This document shows, in pieces, positions 49,312 to 59,327 of a DNA stretch of 64,000 nt; position 1 is the stretch's first letter; every line of letters begins with the position of its first letter. The position numbers and the translations under genes were made by a program. Source of the DNA: Mytilus edulis (lineage: Eukaryota; Mollusca; Bivalvia; Mytilida; Mytilidae). The notes below the pieces were generated by a model. The model saw only the letters and a program-made list of their open reading frames with translations. It had not been told where the DNA came from and did not search any database. The DNA is taken from contig NC_092349.1 in NCBI RefSeq assembly GCF_963676685.1, positions 55,969,431 through 56,033,430 of the forward strand. Direction: 5' to 3'.

Positions 49312-49640
49312 TTATTTTTGAGCAAAAAAAAAATGACCAGACGGATTTCACTTTATGTACGATTTACATCGACACAAAGTGTTAATGTCTCTTTTGATTT
49401 ACAATATTTTTTCATATCACTAAGAAATCTGCCAGATTAATAGTTATATTATATGAAAATTTAAACTTTATAGTAAGACCGGACGGATTTGATATTCGCC
49501 AATTTACGTGTTGATTATATTGAACTGATCGACAAAAAGTTTGCATATCTCTTTTGTTATACAATATGTTTTCATACAACTAAGAAATCTGCGAGATCAA
49601 TAAATATTTTATTTAAAATTATATAAACTTTACAGTAAAC
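49312..49640. repeat. Two-unit tandem repeat (~160 bp)
   Basis: Shared phrases at matching spacing: gacc[ag]gacggattt at 49336/49479, tctcttttg…acaatat…ttttcata, and aagaaatctgc[cg]aga at 49421/49582. It is cut on its right by the RC element. Confidence 0.65.
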
Positions 49641-49652
49641 TTAAAGGTTTTT

Positions 49653-50122
49653 ATGCCCCACCTACGATAGTAGAGGGGCATTATGTTTTCTGGTCTGTGC
49701 CTCTTTTCGTCCGTGCGTCCGTCTGTGCGTCCGTCCGTCCGTTCGTCCCACTTCAGGTTAAAGGTTTTGGTCAAGGTAGTTTTTGATGAAGCTGAAGTCA
49801 AATCAACTTGAAACTTAGTACACATGTTCCTTATGATATGATATTTCTTATTTTAAAACAAAATTAGACTTTTGACACCATTTTCATGGTCCACTGAACA
49901 TAGAAATTAAAAGTATGAGTTTCAGGTTAAAGCTTTTGGTCAAGGTAGTTTTTGATGAAGCTGAAGTCCAATCAACTTGAAACTTAGTACACATGTACTT
50001 TATTAGTTGATCTTTTTACTTTTAAGGCCGAATTAGATTTTTTTTACCCAATTTCACGGTCCATTGAACATGGAAAATGATAATTAGAATGGGGCATCCG
50101 TGTACTTTGGACACATTATTGT
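49653..50122 (+). mobile_element. Hairpin-headed repeat RC, copy 1 (two core units)
   Basis: The head hairpin atgcccc…ggggcat spans 49653-49681, then a cgtccgtc-type simple stretch, then two tandem 169-bp core units starting with ttcaggttaaag at 49752 and 49921. The 3' end repeats the arm as ggggcat (50091-50097), followed by ccgtgtactttggacacatt. The layout matches bivalve pearl/HINE-type elements. Non-coding. Confidence 0.7.
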
Positions 50123-50214
50123 TATCATTCTAAAGTTATGCCCCTTTATAATGTAATATGTAGGTGGGTTGTCATCTCTGTACCATGGAACTCATTCTCC
50201 ATTTATTTAATTTA

Positions 50215-50345
50215 CATATGCAAGAGTAAACAAGTGGTATGGTCTTTACTCATTGTAGAAGTCTGTACAGTGGCCTACAGTGGTTAAGTTCTATGTCATT
50301 TGGTCTTTTGTAAAGAGTTGGCAATCATACCACATCTTCTTGGTT
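50215..50345 (+). repeat. F2 repeat, 3' fragment
   Basis: Ends in ggcaatcataccacatcttc; shares tggtctttactcattgtaga with the family. Confidence 0.65.
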
Positions 50346-50366
50346 TATAATATGATACCCCATTTG

Positions 50367-50413
50367 TTAGTATTAGATACACTTTAAGGGCATCAGCCCA
50401 AAAGAGTGTATCT
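50367..50413. repeat. Short hairpin
   Basis: ttagatacact and agtgtatctaa pair around a loop holding gggcatcagccc. Confidence 0.6.
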
Positions 50414-50580
50414 AATTAACACCAATATATCATTTTCAAAACAAAACGACTGTTTTCAATAGTTTAGGAACGTGGACTTTCATTTATTTAACAATATGTT
50501 ATTGAAAAGTATGATAAATACAGGGTATACCATTTTATTTATCTATGTGTAAACAGATTTGCTATGACACATCTAATAGA

Positions 50581-50725
50581 TATAGGAAGATGTGGTGTGA
50601 GTGCCAATGAGACAACTCTCCATACCAATAACAATTTAAAAAGTAAACCATTATAGGTTAAAGTACGGCCTTCAACACGGAGCCTTAGCTCACACCGAAC
50701 AACAAGCTATAAAGGGCCCCAAGTT
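50581..50725 (-). repeat. F2 repeat fragment
   Basis: Starts aggaagatgtggtgtgagtg and contains acggccttcaacac and the ggcccc end of the family, antisense. Confidence 0.7.
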
Positions 50726-50794
50726 TGTTTTTATGAGACCCTCTGTCCTATACAAAAGAAATGAAAAAAGTAGAATGCACTATAGAAATCATTT

Positions 50795-51022
50795 AAAGCT
50801 AATTTCCTAATGCATGTAGAGCAAGACTTTGCTTGCTTTGTTTGTATATTGTACAGTTGTAATTGGAATAACGCTCAATCAGTTTTAAATATAATATATG
50901 CAGCTATGATTATATATGTTGTTTGGAGATGGCAATCTTAATAACAAAGCTTTAGTAACAAACAAAGCAAGCAAGACAACCAAAATTTTACTTTACAAGC
51001 AGTAGGAAATTAGCTGTAAAAG
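50795..51022. mobile_element. Fold-back MITE with ~60-bp arms
   Basis: Left arm about 50795-50852 (aaagctaatttcctaatgca … gacttt-gcttgctttgtttg) is inverted at about 50957-51022 (acaaacaaagcaagcaagac … taggaaattagctgt), with a central ~105 bp. No coding capacity; target duplication not resolved. Confidence 0.7.
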
Positions 51023-51170
51023 ATATAATTGATTAAGTGTGATACTTTAAATTTTAAGCAACACAGTAATATAAAAACATAAACACATTTTATTGTATGC
51101 AAAAATGATGCATTTTACAAATTATACACAGATAAAGGGAGATATCTCAAATCTTAAATGTAGACATTTT

Positions 51171-51978
51171 TAGCTCACCTTTCCAAAAGGAAATGTGAGC
51201 TTTTGCCATCACTAGGCGTCCGTCGTCGTTCGTCCGTCGTCGTCGTCCGTCTTCGTTCGTCCGTCGTCGTCGTCCGTCCGTCGTCGTCGTCCGTCCGTCG
51301 TCGTCGTAAACTATTTCAAAGATCTTCTCCTCTGAAACTACTGAACCAATTCAAACCAAACTTCATCTGATTGATTCCTAGGGTATCTAGAATAAAGTTT
51401 GTGTTTTAATTCCCATTTCATCAAAAAACATGGCCGCCATGGCTAAAAATAGAACATAGGGGTAAAATGCAGTTTTTAGCTTATAACTCAAAAACCAAAG
51501 CATTTAGAGCAAATCTGACATGGTGTAAAATTGTGTATCAGGTCAAGATCTATCTGCCCTGAAATTTTCAGATGAATCGGACAACCCGTTGTTAGGTTGC
51601 TGCCCCTGAATTGGTAAGTTTAAGGAAACTTTGCTGTTTTTGGTTATTATCATGAATACTTTTATAGATAGAGATAAACTGTAAACAGCAAAAATGTTCA
51701 GCAAAGTAAGATTTACAAATAAGTCAACATGACCGAAATGGTCAGTTGACCCCTTTAGGAGTTATGGCCCTTTATAGTCAATTTTTCACCATGTTCCGTA
51801 AATCTTAGTTATCTTTTACAAAAATCTTCTCCTCTGAAACTACTGGGCCAAATTGAACCAAACTTGGCAACAATCATCATTGGGGTATCTAGTTTTAAAA
51901 TTGTGTCCGGTGACCCGGCCAACCAACCAAGATGGCCACCATGGCTAAAAATAGAACATAGGGGTAAAAACAGTTTGT
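51171..51978 (+). mobile_element. Hairpin-headed repeat RB, interrupted
   Basis: Head hairpin agctcacctttcc-aaaa-ggaaatgtgagct (51172-51201, one mismatch), then a (CGTCGTC)-rich tract (51219-51306). The body has two diverged ~500-bp units, each starting near atcttctcctctgaaac (51321 and 51822) and each containing atggc[ct]…catggctaaaaatagaac. The second unit is cut by RC copy 2 at 51979, so the 3' end is missing. Confidence 0.65.
51219..51306. repeat. GC-rich simple repeat (CGTCGTCCGTC)n
   Basis: Degenerate array of cgtcgtc and cgtccgtc, the only strongly GC/CpG-rich run of this kind in the window; part of RB. Confidence 0.9.
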
Positions 51979-52600
51979 ATGCCCCACCTACGATAGTAGA
52001 GGGGCATTATGTTTTCTGGTCTGTGCCTCCGTTCGTCTGTGCGTCCGTCCGTCCGTTCGCTTCAGGTTAAAGTTTTTGATCAAGGTAGTTTTTGAAGAAG
52101 TTGAAGTCCAATCAACTTGAAACTTAGTACACATGTTCCCCATGATATGATCTTTCTAATTTAATTGCCAAATTATAGTTTTGACCCCAATTTCATGGTC
52201 CACTGAACATAGAAAATGATAGTGCGAAGTTCAGGTTAAAGCTTTTGGTCAAGGTAGTTTTTGATGAAGTTAAAGTTACACCAACTTGAAACTTAGTACA
52301 CATGTTCCCCATGATATGATCTTTCTAATTTAATTGCCAAATTATAGTTTTGACCCCAATTTCATGGTCCACTGAACATAGAAAATGATAGTGCGAAGTT
52401 CAGGTTAAAGCTTTTGGTAAGGTAGTTTTTGATGAAGTTAAAGTTACACCAACTTGAAACTTAGTACACATGTTCCCTATGATATGATCTTTCTAATTAT
52501 AATTCCAAATTATAATTTTGACCCCAATTTCACGGTCCACTGAACATAGAAAATGAAAGTGCGAGTGGGGCATCCGTGTACTATGGACACATTCTTGTTT
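51979..52600 (+). mobile_element. Hairpin-headed repeat RC, copy 2 (three core units)
   Basis: Same head hairpin (51979-52007) and cgtccgtc stretch as copy 1. It has three 169-bp core units (ttcaggttaaag at 52061, 52230 and 52399), then ggggcat and ccgtgtactatggacacatt. Units 1 and 2 are nearly identical to each other over long stretches. It is inserted in RB. Confidence 0.7.
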
Positions 52601-52689
52601 TTTTACACAAAAATGAGTTGAGCGGACGGTAATTCATATCAAGACCACTATCGGCTATTTTGGTTGCCATACATTGGGATTGTATAAAA

Positions 52690-52788
52690 AAAGAAGATGT
52701 GGTATGATTGCCAATGAGACAACTGTCCACAAGAGACCAAAATGACACAGACATTAACAACTATAGGTCACCGTACGGCCTTCCATTT
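52690..52788 (-). repeat. F2 repeat, 3' fragment
   Basis: Starts agaagatgtggtatgattgc and ends at accgtacggccttcca, antisense. Confidence 0.75.
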
Positions 52789-53087
52789 CAAGTAGTATTT
52801 TCATTGTTGCACTTAAATCAAAACGTGGTTTGCTTTCTTCTGCTTTAGTGAAACGTCCCTTCGAGTGGGCCGCCATTTTAGAAATTAGCAACCACTACCC
52901 GGAATCGAAAACGGCGACGTCATAATACGGCCACGACACTATAGCGGCGCCGAGAGCGATGCGTATAAACAATAGTGTAATTGCCCTTTAATGTGGAAAA
53001 ATAGGGTCTCCCGTAGACTGCCTTGTGTGCATGTGGTGGTGATCGTGAATAAACATGTGTTTTTGGCCGAATAGTAGTAGTAGTTTT

Positions 53088-53835
53088 TAAAATGTTTTAG
53101 TACTTTATTGATTGTATCTAATTTAATCAATCTATCCAAAACTCTACATCGAAGATATTGATTGAGGACTCATCTTTGAAATTTACGCCAATTTTTTTTT
53201 TACCAGAAGTGTTAACTTTGTATTTAAACATTTACAACATAAACAATAAGTGGTTTAACTTAAAGCCAAAAATTTAATGACCAGCACAAAAAACAACATT
53301 TTCTTTACATTTTGAAAAAAGTTGAATATATGAATAAAAAATTGATATTTCTATGTCCGCCATTTTGGATATTACCGGAAGTAAGGGTTTTAAAGAAATA
53401 TGTCTTATCCATGAGAAGCACCAAAGAAAGGTTCCTGCACAATGTAATGAAAGGCACAATATGTTTAAACATATTTCAATTACCCTCCCTAAAAAATAAG
53501 CTTATTTTAGTACAATGTCCGCCATATTAAATTTTACCGGAAGTAGGGTTTTTGAAGACATCTTATCTATATAAATATCCAAAAGTAGTAAAAAACAAAG
53601 GTGTGTACCAAATATTATGATAGTAGCATGATTATAACACCCTTTCACATAGTAGCCTTCGATATTGGGCTGATTTAAGTACGAAGTCCGCCATTTTAGA
53701 TTTTACCAGAAGTGCGACATTTTTTTCAAATGCCTCCCTATCTAAAATAAAAGAGTAATAGTTGAGGAAGGTCTATGTCAAATTTCATGCTTGTAGCAGC
53801 TTGCGCACAATTTTTCACAAAGCCGCCGTACTAAT
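53088..53835. repeat. Dispersed repeat RE, copy 2, with upstream extension
   Basis: 53262-53835 parallels 34810-35310 (agccaaaaatttaatgacc start; atgtccgccat / attttaccggaagta phrases; gcgcacaatttttcacaaag end). 53088-53190 resembles 29392-29510, suggesting that these belong to one larger repeat. Confidence 0.65.
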
Positions 53836-54276
53836 AGTTTTAAGTTGAATCAATGCATACAAGATCATTAACTGATGCTCATTAGCTAGTAGATACATTT
53901 GTCTTTTAAAATACAACTGACATATAAGGATCGTAATGGTGCTATGTGGATAAATTTATCGGTTTTCAAGAGCAAAATTGGCAGCGCGTCATCCCTACAA
54001 TGGCTTCCATTCCTACGATTGTGAAAATGAACTGGCGTAATGGGGACATAATTTTGACGAAGTATAATCCTGACTGTAACTAACCGTTCTACGACTTTTA
54101 ATTGTTTATGATATTGCCACTTCATTTGGATTATCAATAATTTGCCAAAATGAATCTGCTAGTTATTCCATACGGACCATTTGTCCCAAGCTGATATCTT
54201 ATCCTTTCAAGAAAAAGTCGATACTGTCTGTCATAACCGGTGAATTTTTTGACTTCATATTAAAATAAATGCATTG

Positions 54277-56500
54277 TTATACTTCTGATTTCAATAAACT
54301 AGTTACAAACCCTTTCAACAATTGTTCTATCTGCAGTCTGTTGAAACAAGACACAGGCGATACAACATCTGTATCAAGTGTTTTGATCAATATTTTGTTG
54401 TGATTTTGTCTGTGGAGTATCTTAGGCAAATTCAACACTCTGGTATCTGCCCTCTCATGTGAACATAAGATCAATAATGCATACACTGTAGCTATGCTCT
54501 GCAGTATTTGCAATGGGGTTGTTCTTTTCAGTTACTATACCAGCTTGTATTATTTTGTCAGGGAAAAAAATAACTTATTTTCTGCACGCAAAAATCTCGC
54601 CAGTTCCCAGGAACATTTGATTCATCTTGAACTCGGGGTTAAGCTATTATCAATGTCCAACAAATTGTTATTATTTGTCCATCGTGTCCAATATTCAGAA
54701 TGTGCAGAGTCACCAAAATAAAAGAATACCCTACAGATTGAGCATCTGTTCGAGACGACAAATTATCTAGACAGTTTGACAGAACTTTCTAAGACAGATT
54801 GTACCAATTCACTGAGCGATATTTCCATCTCTTGAATGACTCGCAAAATACAGTGATTTTTAGTATTTTTGTCTTTGGTTGTTTCTCCTTATTCAACCAT
54901 AGACTGACTTTGTTTGATCGACAAGGCGTTAGTCTCACGTATATAACTTACACATATCAATACTGTCAATTTAAATAGCAGGATTACAAAACAAGGAGAT
55001 TGTTTGGCCTTTCTAACCAGCACATTTTACATTCTAGATTTTCCTCTTTATTATAAAATAATAGGGTTTGACAATAAATTGTTAAGTTTACATGCTGTAA
55101 ATAAAATAACTTTATTTGCTCTGGATGTATTTGTAAAATGAGACGCCTAATCTGCTGTACTATGTAATTTAACCTGATCATTTACTTAAACACTGGCAAT
55201 CAACTATCGTCTTTTAAACTACAACGGGCTTTGAACGTAGCCATTTCTATGTATAGGCGCCGAACATCATGACAAAGTTTTCCTCACAATAGATCCGGTT
55301 CTAGTTTTATACTGTGAGAAAGGGTTGTTTAAAACCATCATCAAGAGTTTGACCTGGATTTAGCTTTCTAACAGCTCTACGAAACTCCGTTATATGAGTA
55401 TTAAACTTCAAGGAACTTGTGTCCTATGTGCATATGGACGTCATTGAAATTACTATAAACATTACAGTGAAAGGAGAGGCGATGATACCAAAGGGACAGC
55501 CAAATTCATTGACTGAAAATAAACTGAAAAAAAACTAAAAAACAAAAGACTAACAGACACATAATAGTTTACAAGACACAATATAGAAAACTAAAGACTA
55601 AGCAACACGAACCTCATAAAAAAATGGGTGTGATATTAGGTGCTCCGAAGGGTAAGCAGATCCTGCTCCAAATTTGGCACCCGTCGTGTTGTCTATATTT
55701 TTAAAAATCCGGTAAATAGTCTTATTCGGCAGTACATATTCGTGAAAAGGGAAGGGGATTTTCTATAGAATTATATTTTATACATAATTTACGGTAGTTA
55801 AATAAGTTGGTGTGGGGCATTCGAATTTTAGAATTCAATAAATATCGCAGCATTGATAGTTTAACCTCTTCGTAAAATACAGGAAGGAGTGCAGATTGCT
55901 GAAAGTTTATTCACATCTAGCGGCAACGATGAAGCATGATAGTAGGTCCAGATTTGTTCCAACTTCAGCCTTTCCGCTGGAATTTTCGGCAACATCTTTA
56001 AGCTATTTCACTTCCACCTTTAATGCAACTTCAAATGCAGAGTTATTTATTGTGAGATCGCCTTCCACTTATGATCTATCCGGTTCGATTATTCACATTT
56101 CTGCTGACGGGTGATTTGCTCAACTCTCCGGTTTAAAAGTATTATTTTTACAAATTAGTTTCAGATTGGTCAAATATTTGAAAAGAAAACCCTCGAACAT
56201 CCTATGAAAAATGTTGGATAAACAATATGCAGGTTCCATGAAATGAATCTTTTGATCTACTGAATTATCTACAACAGACAAAGTGTCTACAGCAGACAAA
56301 GTGAAAACATTATGCGATAGATTGGTAGTGCATACAATGCCTTCTTGGATATAACGACAACAGGCACTCTTGGCCATCGAAGTAGACATGAATATCACTC
56401 TGTCGTAAAAAACAAGTACAAGAAGTCAATGCTTGGAGAAAGTGTCTACTAGATCTTGTTTTATAGTCTAACAGTGGATCATAATTTCTAAATAAGAACA
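54277..56500 (-). pseudogene. Pseudogene of a large hypothetical invertebrate protein family (SFHGT/HEEADTR type)
   Basis: On the minus strand from the right: EGIVCTTNLSHNVFTLSAVD, then in another frame KDSFHGTCILFIQH (about 56350-56190), and later VPGNWRDF (about 54600) and SHERADTR…KILIKTLDTDVV (54470-54330). In the intact family these motifs read EGVVC.TNL…A.DN, SFHGT, NW.DFLR, HEEADTR and DTDVV in this order. Frames change at least four times and stops are frequent. An F1 repeat (55470-55757) is inserted between the halves. The family is common as uncharacterised, multi-copy genes in bivalves and cnidarians, which suggests a mobile origin; its function is unknown to me. Confidence 0.6.
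55470..55757 (-). repeat. F1 repeat, nearly complete copy
   Basis: Antisense order: gatgataccaaagggacagc, acatag/atatagaaaactaaagac, ggtgctccgaagggtaagca, gcacccgtcgtgttg, tccggtaaatagtc, and gtgaaaagggaagggg. Confidence 0.85.
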
Positions 56501-56689
56501 AACTATGGGTTTCTGGTCTTCTTCTTTGTACAACTATACATCAACAGCTGTTCTATTGTTAATTTCGACTGAAAATAAGAACAATCCCGAATGTTGGATC
56601 CAGACTGAATCAAGCTGACAAAAGACAACAATGAATGGGGTACAGATGCTTTTTATGGATTCAATAAGATACCTTTATTTTAGAAGATG

Positions 56690-57120
56690 TTCATTATCAA
56701 TATAACTAACACTATGCAAAGTTTCAGGCTTTTACTATAGAGTGGTCAATCGACAAATATATTGAACTTAGCCTCTTGACTATTGGTGGCAATTTTGAAT
56801 GTGGTGGCCATATTTGAATTGTTCATGTTCAAAAGTGTTTAAAAAACTCATTACTAACACTGTATAATGTTTCTGGTTGTTACATAAATGATATTAACTA
56901 CACCAACATTGGGTTTATCTTCTTTTGAAATTATTTGTAGCCATTTTGAATTTGGTGGCTTTACGGGATATTTTTTGTAATGGCTCCATAACCATACCCC
57001 TTTGTTAGCGTCATAACTATCACTTTGCAAATTTCATGCTGTTACTATAAAGTAATTAGGTTCACCATTATATTGGACCTGACATATTGCCTATTGGTGG
57101 TTATTTTCAATTTGGCGGCA
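56690..57120. repeat. Diverged tandem repeat
   Basis: aacactatgcaaagttt / tatcactttgcaaattt, ttttactatagagt / gttactataaagt, and attggtggcaattttgaat / attggtggttattttcaat recur at 150-320-bp spacing, giving two to three units. Confidence 0.55.
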
Positions 57121-57160
57121 AGTATGGGACTATCTTCTAGAAAAGAGGAGCAAAAGAAAC

Positions 57161-57245
57161 CAGATCGTCAAATGCGTAGAAAAAAAACCTGACAACGCCA
57201 TGGCTTACAAAGACAAACAGACAAACACTAGTACACATTACAATG
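57161..57245 (-). repeat. F1 repeat fragment
   Basis: gacaacgccatggcttacaa followed by agacaaacagacaaacac and agtacacat. Confidence 0.7.
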
Positions 57246-57418
57246 AAAGATCTATATCCAAAAATGTGTGTTATCGTCACAACTAGCACTGTGCAAAGTT
57301 TTTTTTTATGTTGGCCTTTTTGAGTGGTTAGGGTTCGGAAAGGTCGGGTTTTCTCGTTGCTCGAACTTTTCTGCGTCTAAAAGTGTATGATAACACCTTT
57401 ATAAATATTTTGATATGA

Positions 57419-57462
57419 GCGTCACTGATTGGTCTTATGTAGACGGAACGTGCGTCTGGCGT
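57419..57462 (+). ncRNA. Decayed hammerhead-ribozyme-like motif
   Basis: Order on the plus strand: gcgtca (stem I), ctgattg (core; should be CUGANGA, here G8 and A9 changed), gtcttatgtagac (stem II), ggaa (should be gaaa), cgtgcgtc (short stem III and GUC cleavage triplet), tggcgt (stem I partner, pairing with gcgtca using G-U wobbles). The tail actaaattataatcctggta matches 60360-60385. The two changed core positions make cleavage very unlikely. Confidence 0.6.
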
Positions 57463-57704
57463 ACTAAATTATAATCCTGGTACCTTTGATAACTTGATAT
57501 ATTCCTTCTGGTTTTTTTTTTAAAGAAAACTAAAATCTGCTTCAATGTTTTTATTACACGCAGCAACAATAAAGTTTCCAGGACGTACTACGATTGCAGC
57601 AAACTCTCTATGGACAAACTCTCTGAAAAATACAACACTATAAAGTAAGAGACACATACAAATAACTAACATTTAAGTCAAAATTAAGATCACAAGGTAT
57701 ATAT

Positions 57705-57910
57705 AAAAAAAGAAGATGTGGTATGATTGCCAATGAGACAACTCTCCACAAGAGATCAAAATGACACAGAAATTAACAACTATACGTCACCATACGGTCT
57801 TCAACAATAAGAAAAGCCCATACCGCATAGTCAGCTATAAAAGGCCCCGAAATGACAATGCAAAACAATTCAAACGAAAAAACTAAGTTAAACGGCCTTA
57901 TTTATGTAAA
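57705..57910 (-). repeat. F2 repeat
   Basis: agaagatgtggtatgattgc start, acggtcttcaacaat, cccataccgcatagtcagc, aaggccccg and aaacggcctta in antisense order. Confidence 0.85.
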
Positions 57911-59327
57911 GATATACAGATTAGAAAATATTTGTTAATTATAAAGCACATTTACTAGTTTTTTTCTCTGGCACCCTTGTCGGCTGAATTTGTGACCACA
58001 TAAAACTGGTATTTTTCTGTATACTTTTAAATAGATTAACGTCAATTCAGCCACTTATATATATATTACTGTCCATCAGAATACACGTGCTGAAATAAGG
58101 TAACTTGCGGTAACAAACGATTACAAGAAGGTCAGACACACATGCTTCCATTTGAGCTAATTATTGGAATTGTATATAACCTTAATTTGATAGTGTCCAA
58201 TATCATCAAATTTAAGTATCAGAGATCATAATTTTCAACTAATAAATCTAATATACTACATTAATGATCAACAGAGAAATAAAAAAAAGTATTGAACAAT
58301 AAACAAAATTCATATTATGATTAGTTGACATGTCTTTAAAAAAAATATTTGAGGAAAAAAATTGTATGAGAATACATGATCATATGATAAAAGATAAAAG
58401 CTTTAGGTTTAGCTAGCTATAAAACAAGGTTTAATCCACCATTTCTACTTCAGAAAAGTAATGAAAAAGCAGTTGTTGTCCATTCGTTTTATGCGTTTGA
58501 AATATTGATTTTACCATTTGATTAGGGACTTTCCATTTAAAATTTTCCTCAAAGTTCAGTATTTTTTATCTCACTTTCTGCTCTTTAAGTTTTCGTTTTT
58601 AAATTTGTCCTAGGTAAAGAGTTAAATTGAACAGTTTTATTGCTTCAAAATTCTTTCAAATTTAAAAAGACAATTGCTGGTCCATTGTTAGTTTAAGAGA
58701 GTCCAAACTGACGATTTGCCTAAATTGCCTTATTTAATAATTAAGATTAACCGAAATGTTAATTTGTTAAAATGTTATGACACTAATTATTATATTTAAT
58801 CTAATGCACATTGTGGATAAAATAATCAGTTATATTAGCATATATCTGTAAAGCAAACCTTGCCATGAACTTTTGTGACTTGACATTAATAATTTACATT
58901 ATATTGGACAGAAGTACAGAGCTTAGATTTAAATCAAAATACTCCTTATCAATATTTTTTTAGGAAACTGATATCCTACAGCAACACAAGATCAGATAGA
59001 TATTCTTCAAATTGGCACACGATTCACAATGAGTGACCCAAAGCAGTAAGACACCTGTTAATAATATACAAAACTCGACATTGACTATTTTAAATGTAAA
59101 TGGATTATTTAAAACAGAGTTATCACAAAACGTGTTAGAATACTAGTCATAATAAAACACGGTGTTATTTTTAAGACATGTATCTTTTATTGCTTTGTCT
59201 TGTGATTGCCCTACATGAGATATGTACAGAAATCTTCGTGATGTGTTAATTGTAGTTCTATATTAATGTTTTTTTTTACGTAAATAGATTATTTCCACAC
59301 AACTGGTAATTGAATGATTATACTTAC
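57911..59327. other. No assigned feature (downstream of the lectin exons)
   Basis: The C-terminal exon of the lectin ends in phase 0 without a stop codon, so another coding exon is expected in or beyond this stretch on the minus strand. No convincing one was found; a candidate near 57640 reads only RVCP before a stop. Confidence 0.35.

Noticed and set aside
51219-51306. CRISPR-like short repeat array
   Set aside because: It is a degenerate GC-rich simple repeat without spacers, in a eukaryotic transposable element.
57570-57645. Candidate last exon of the lectin on the minus strand
   Set aside because: The required phase 0 gives only four residues before a stop; the splice acceptor alone is not enough support.
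58964-59046. Plus-strand exon-like segment with acceptor, MSDPK start and gtaagac donor
   Set aside because: It could be a 5' exon, but has only a handful of codons, no upstream promoter signal and no matching next exon in phase.
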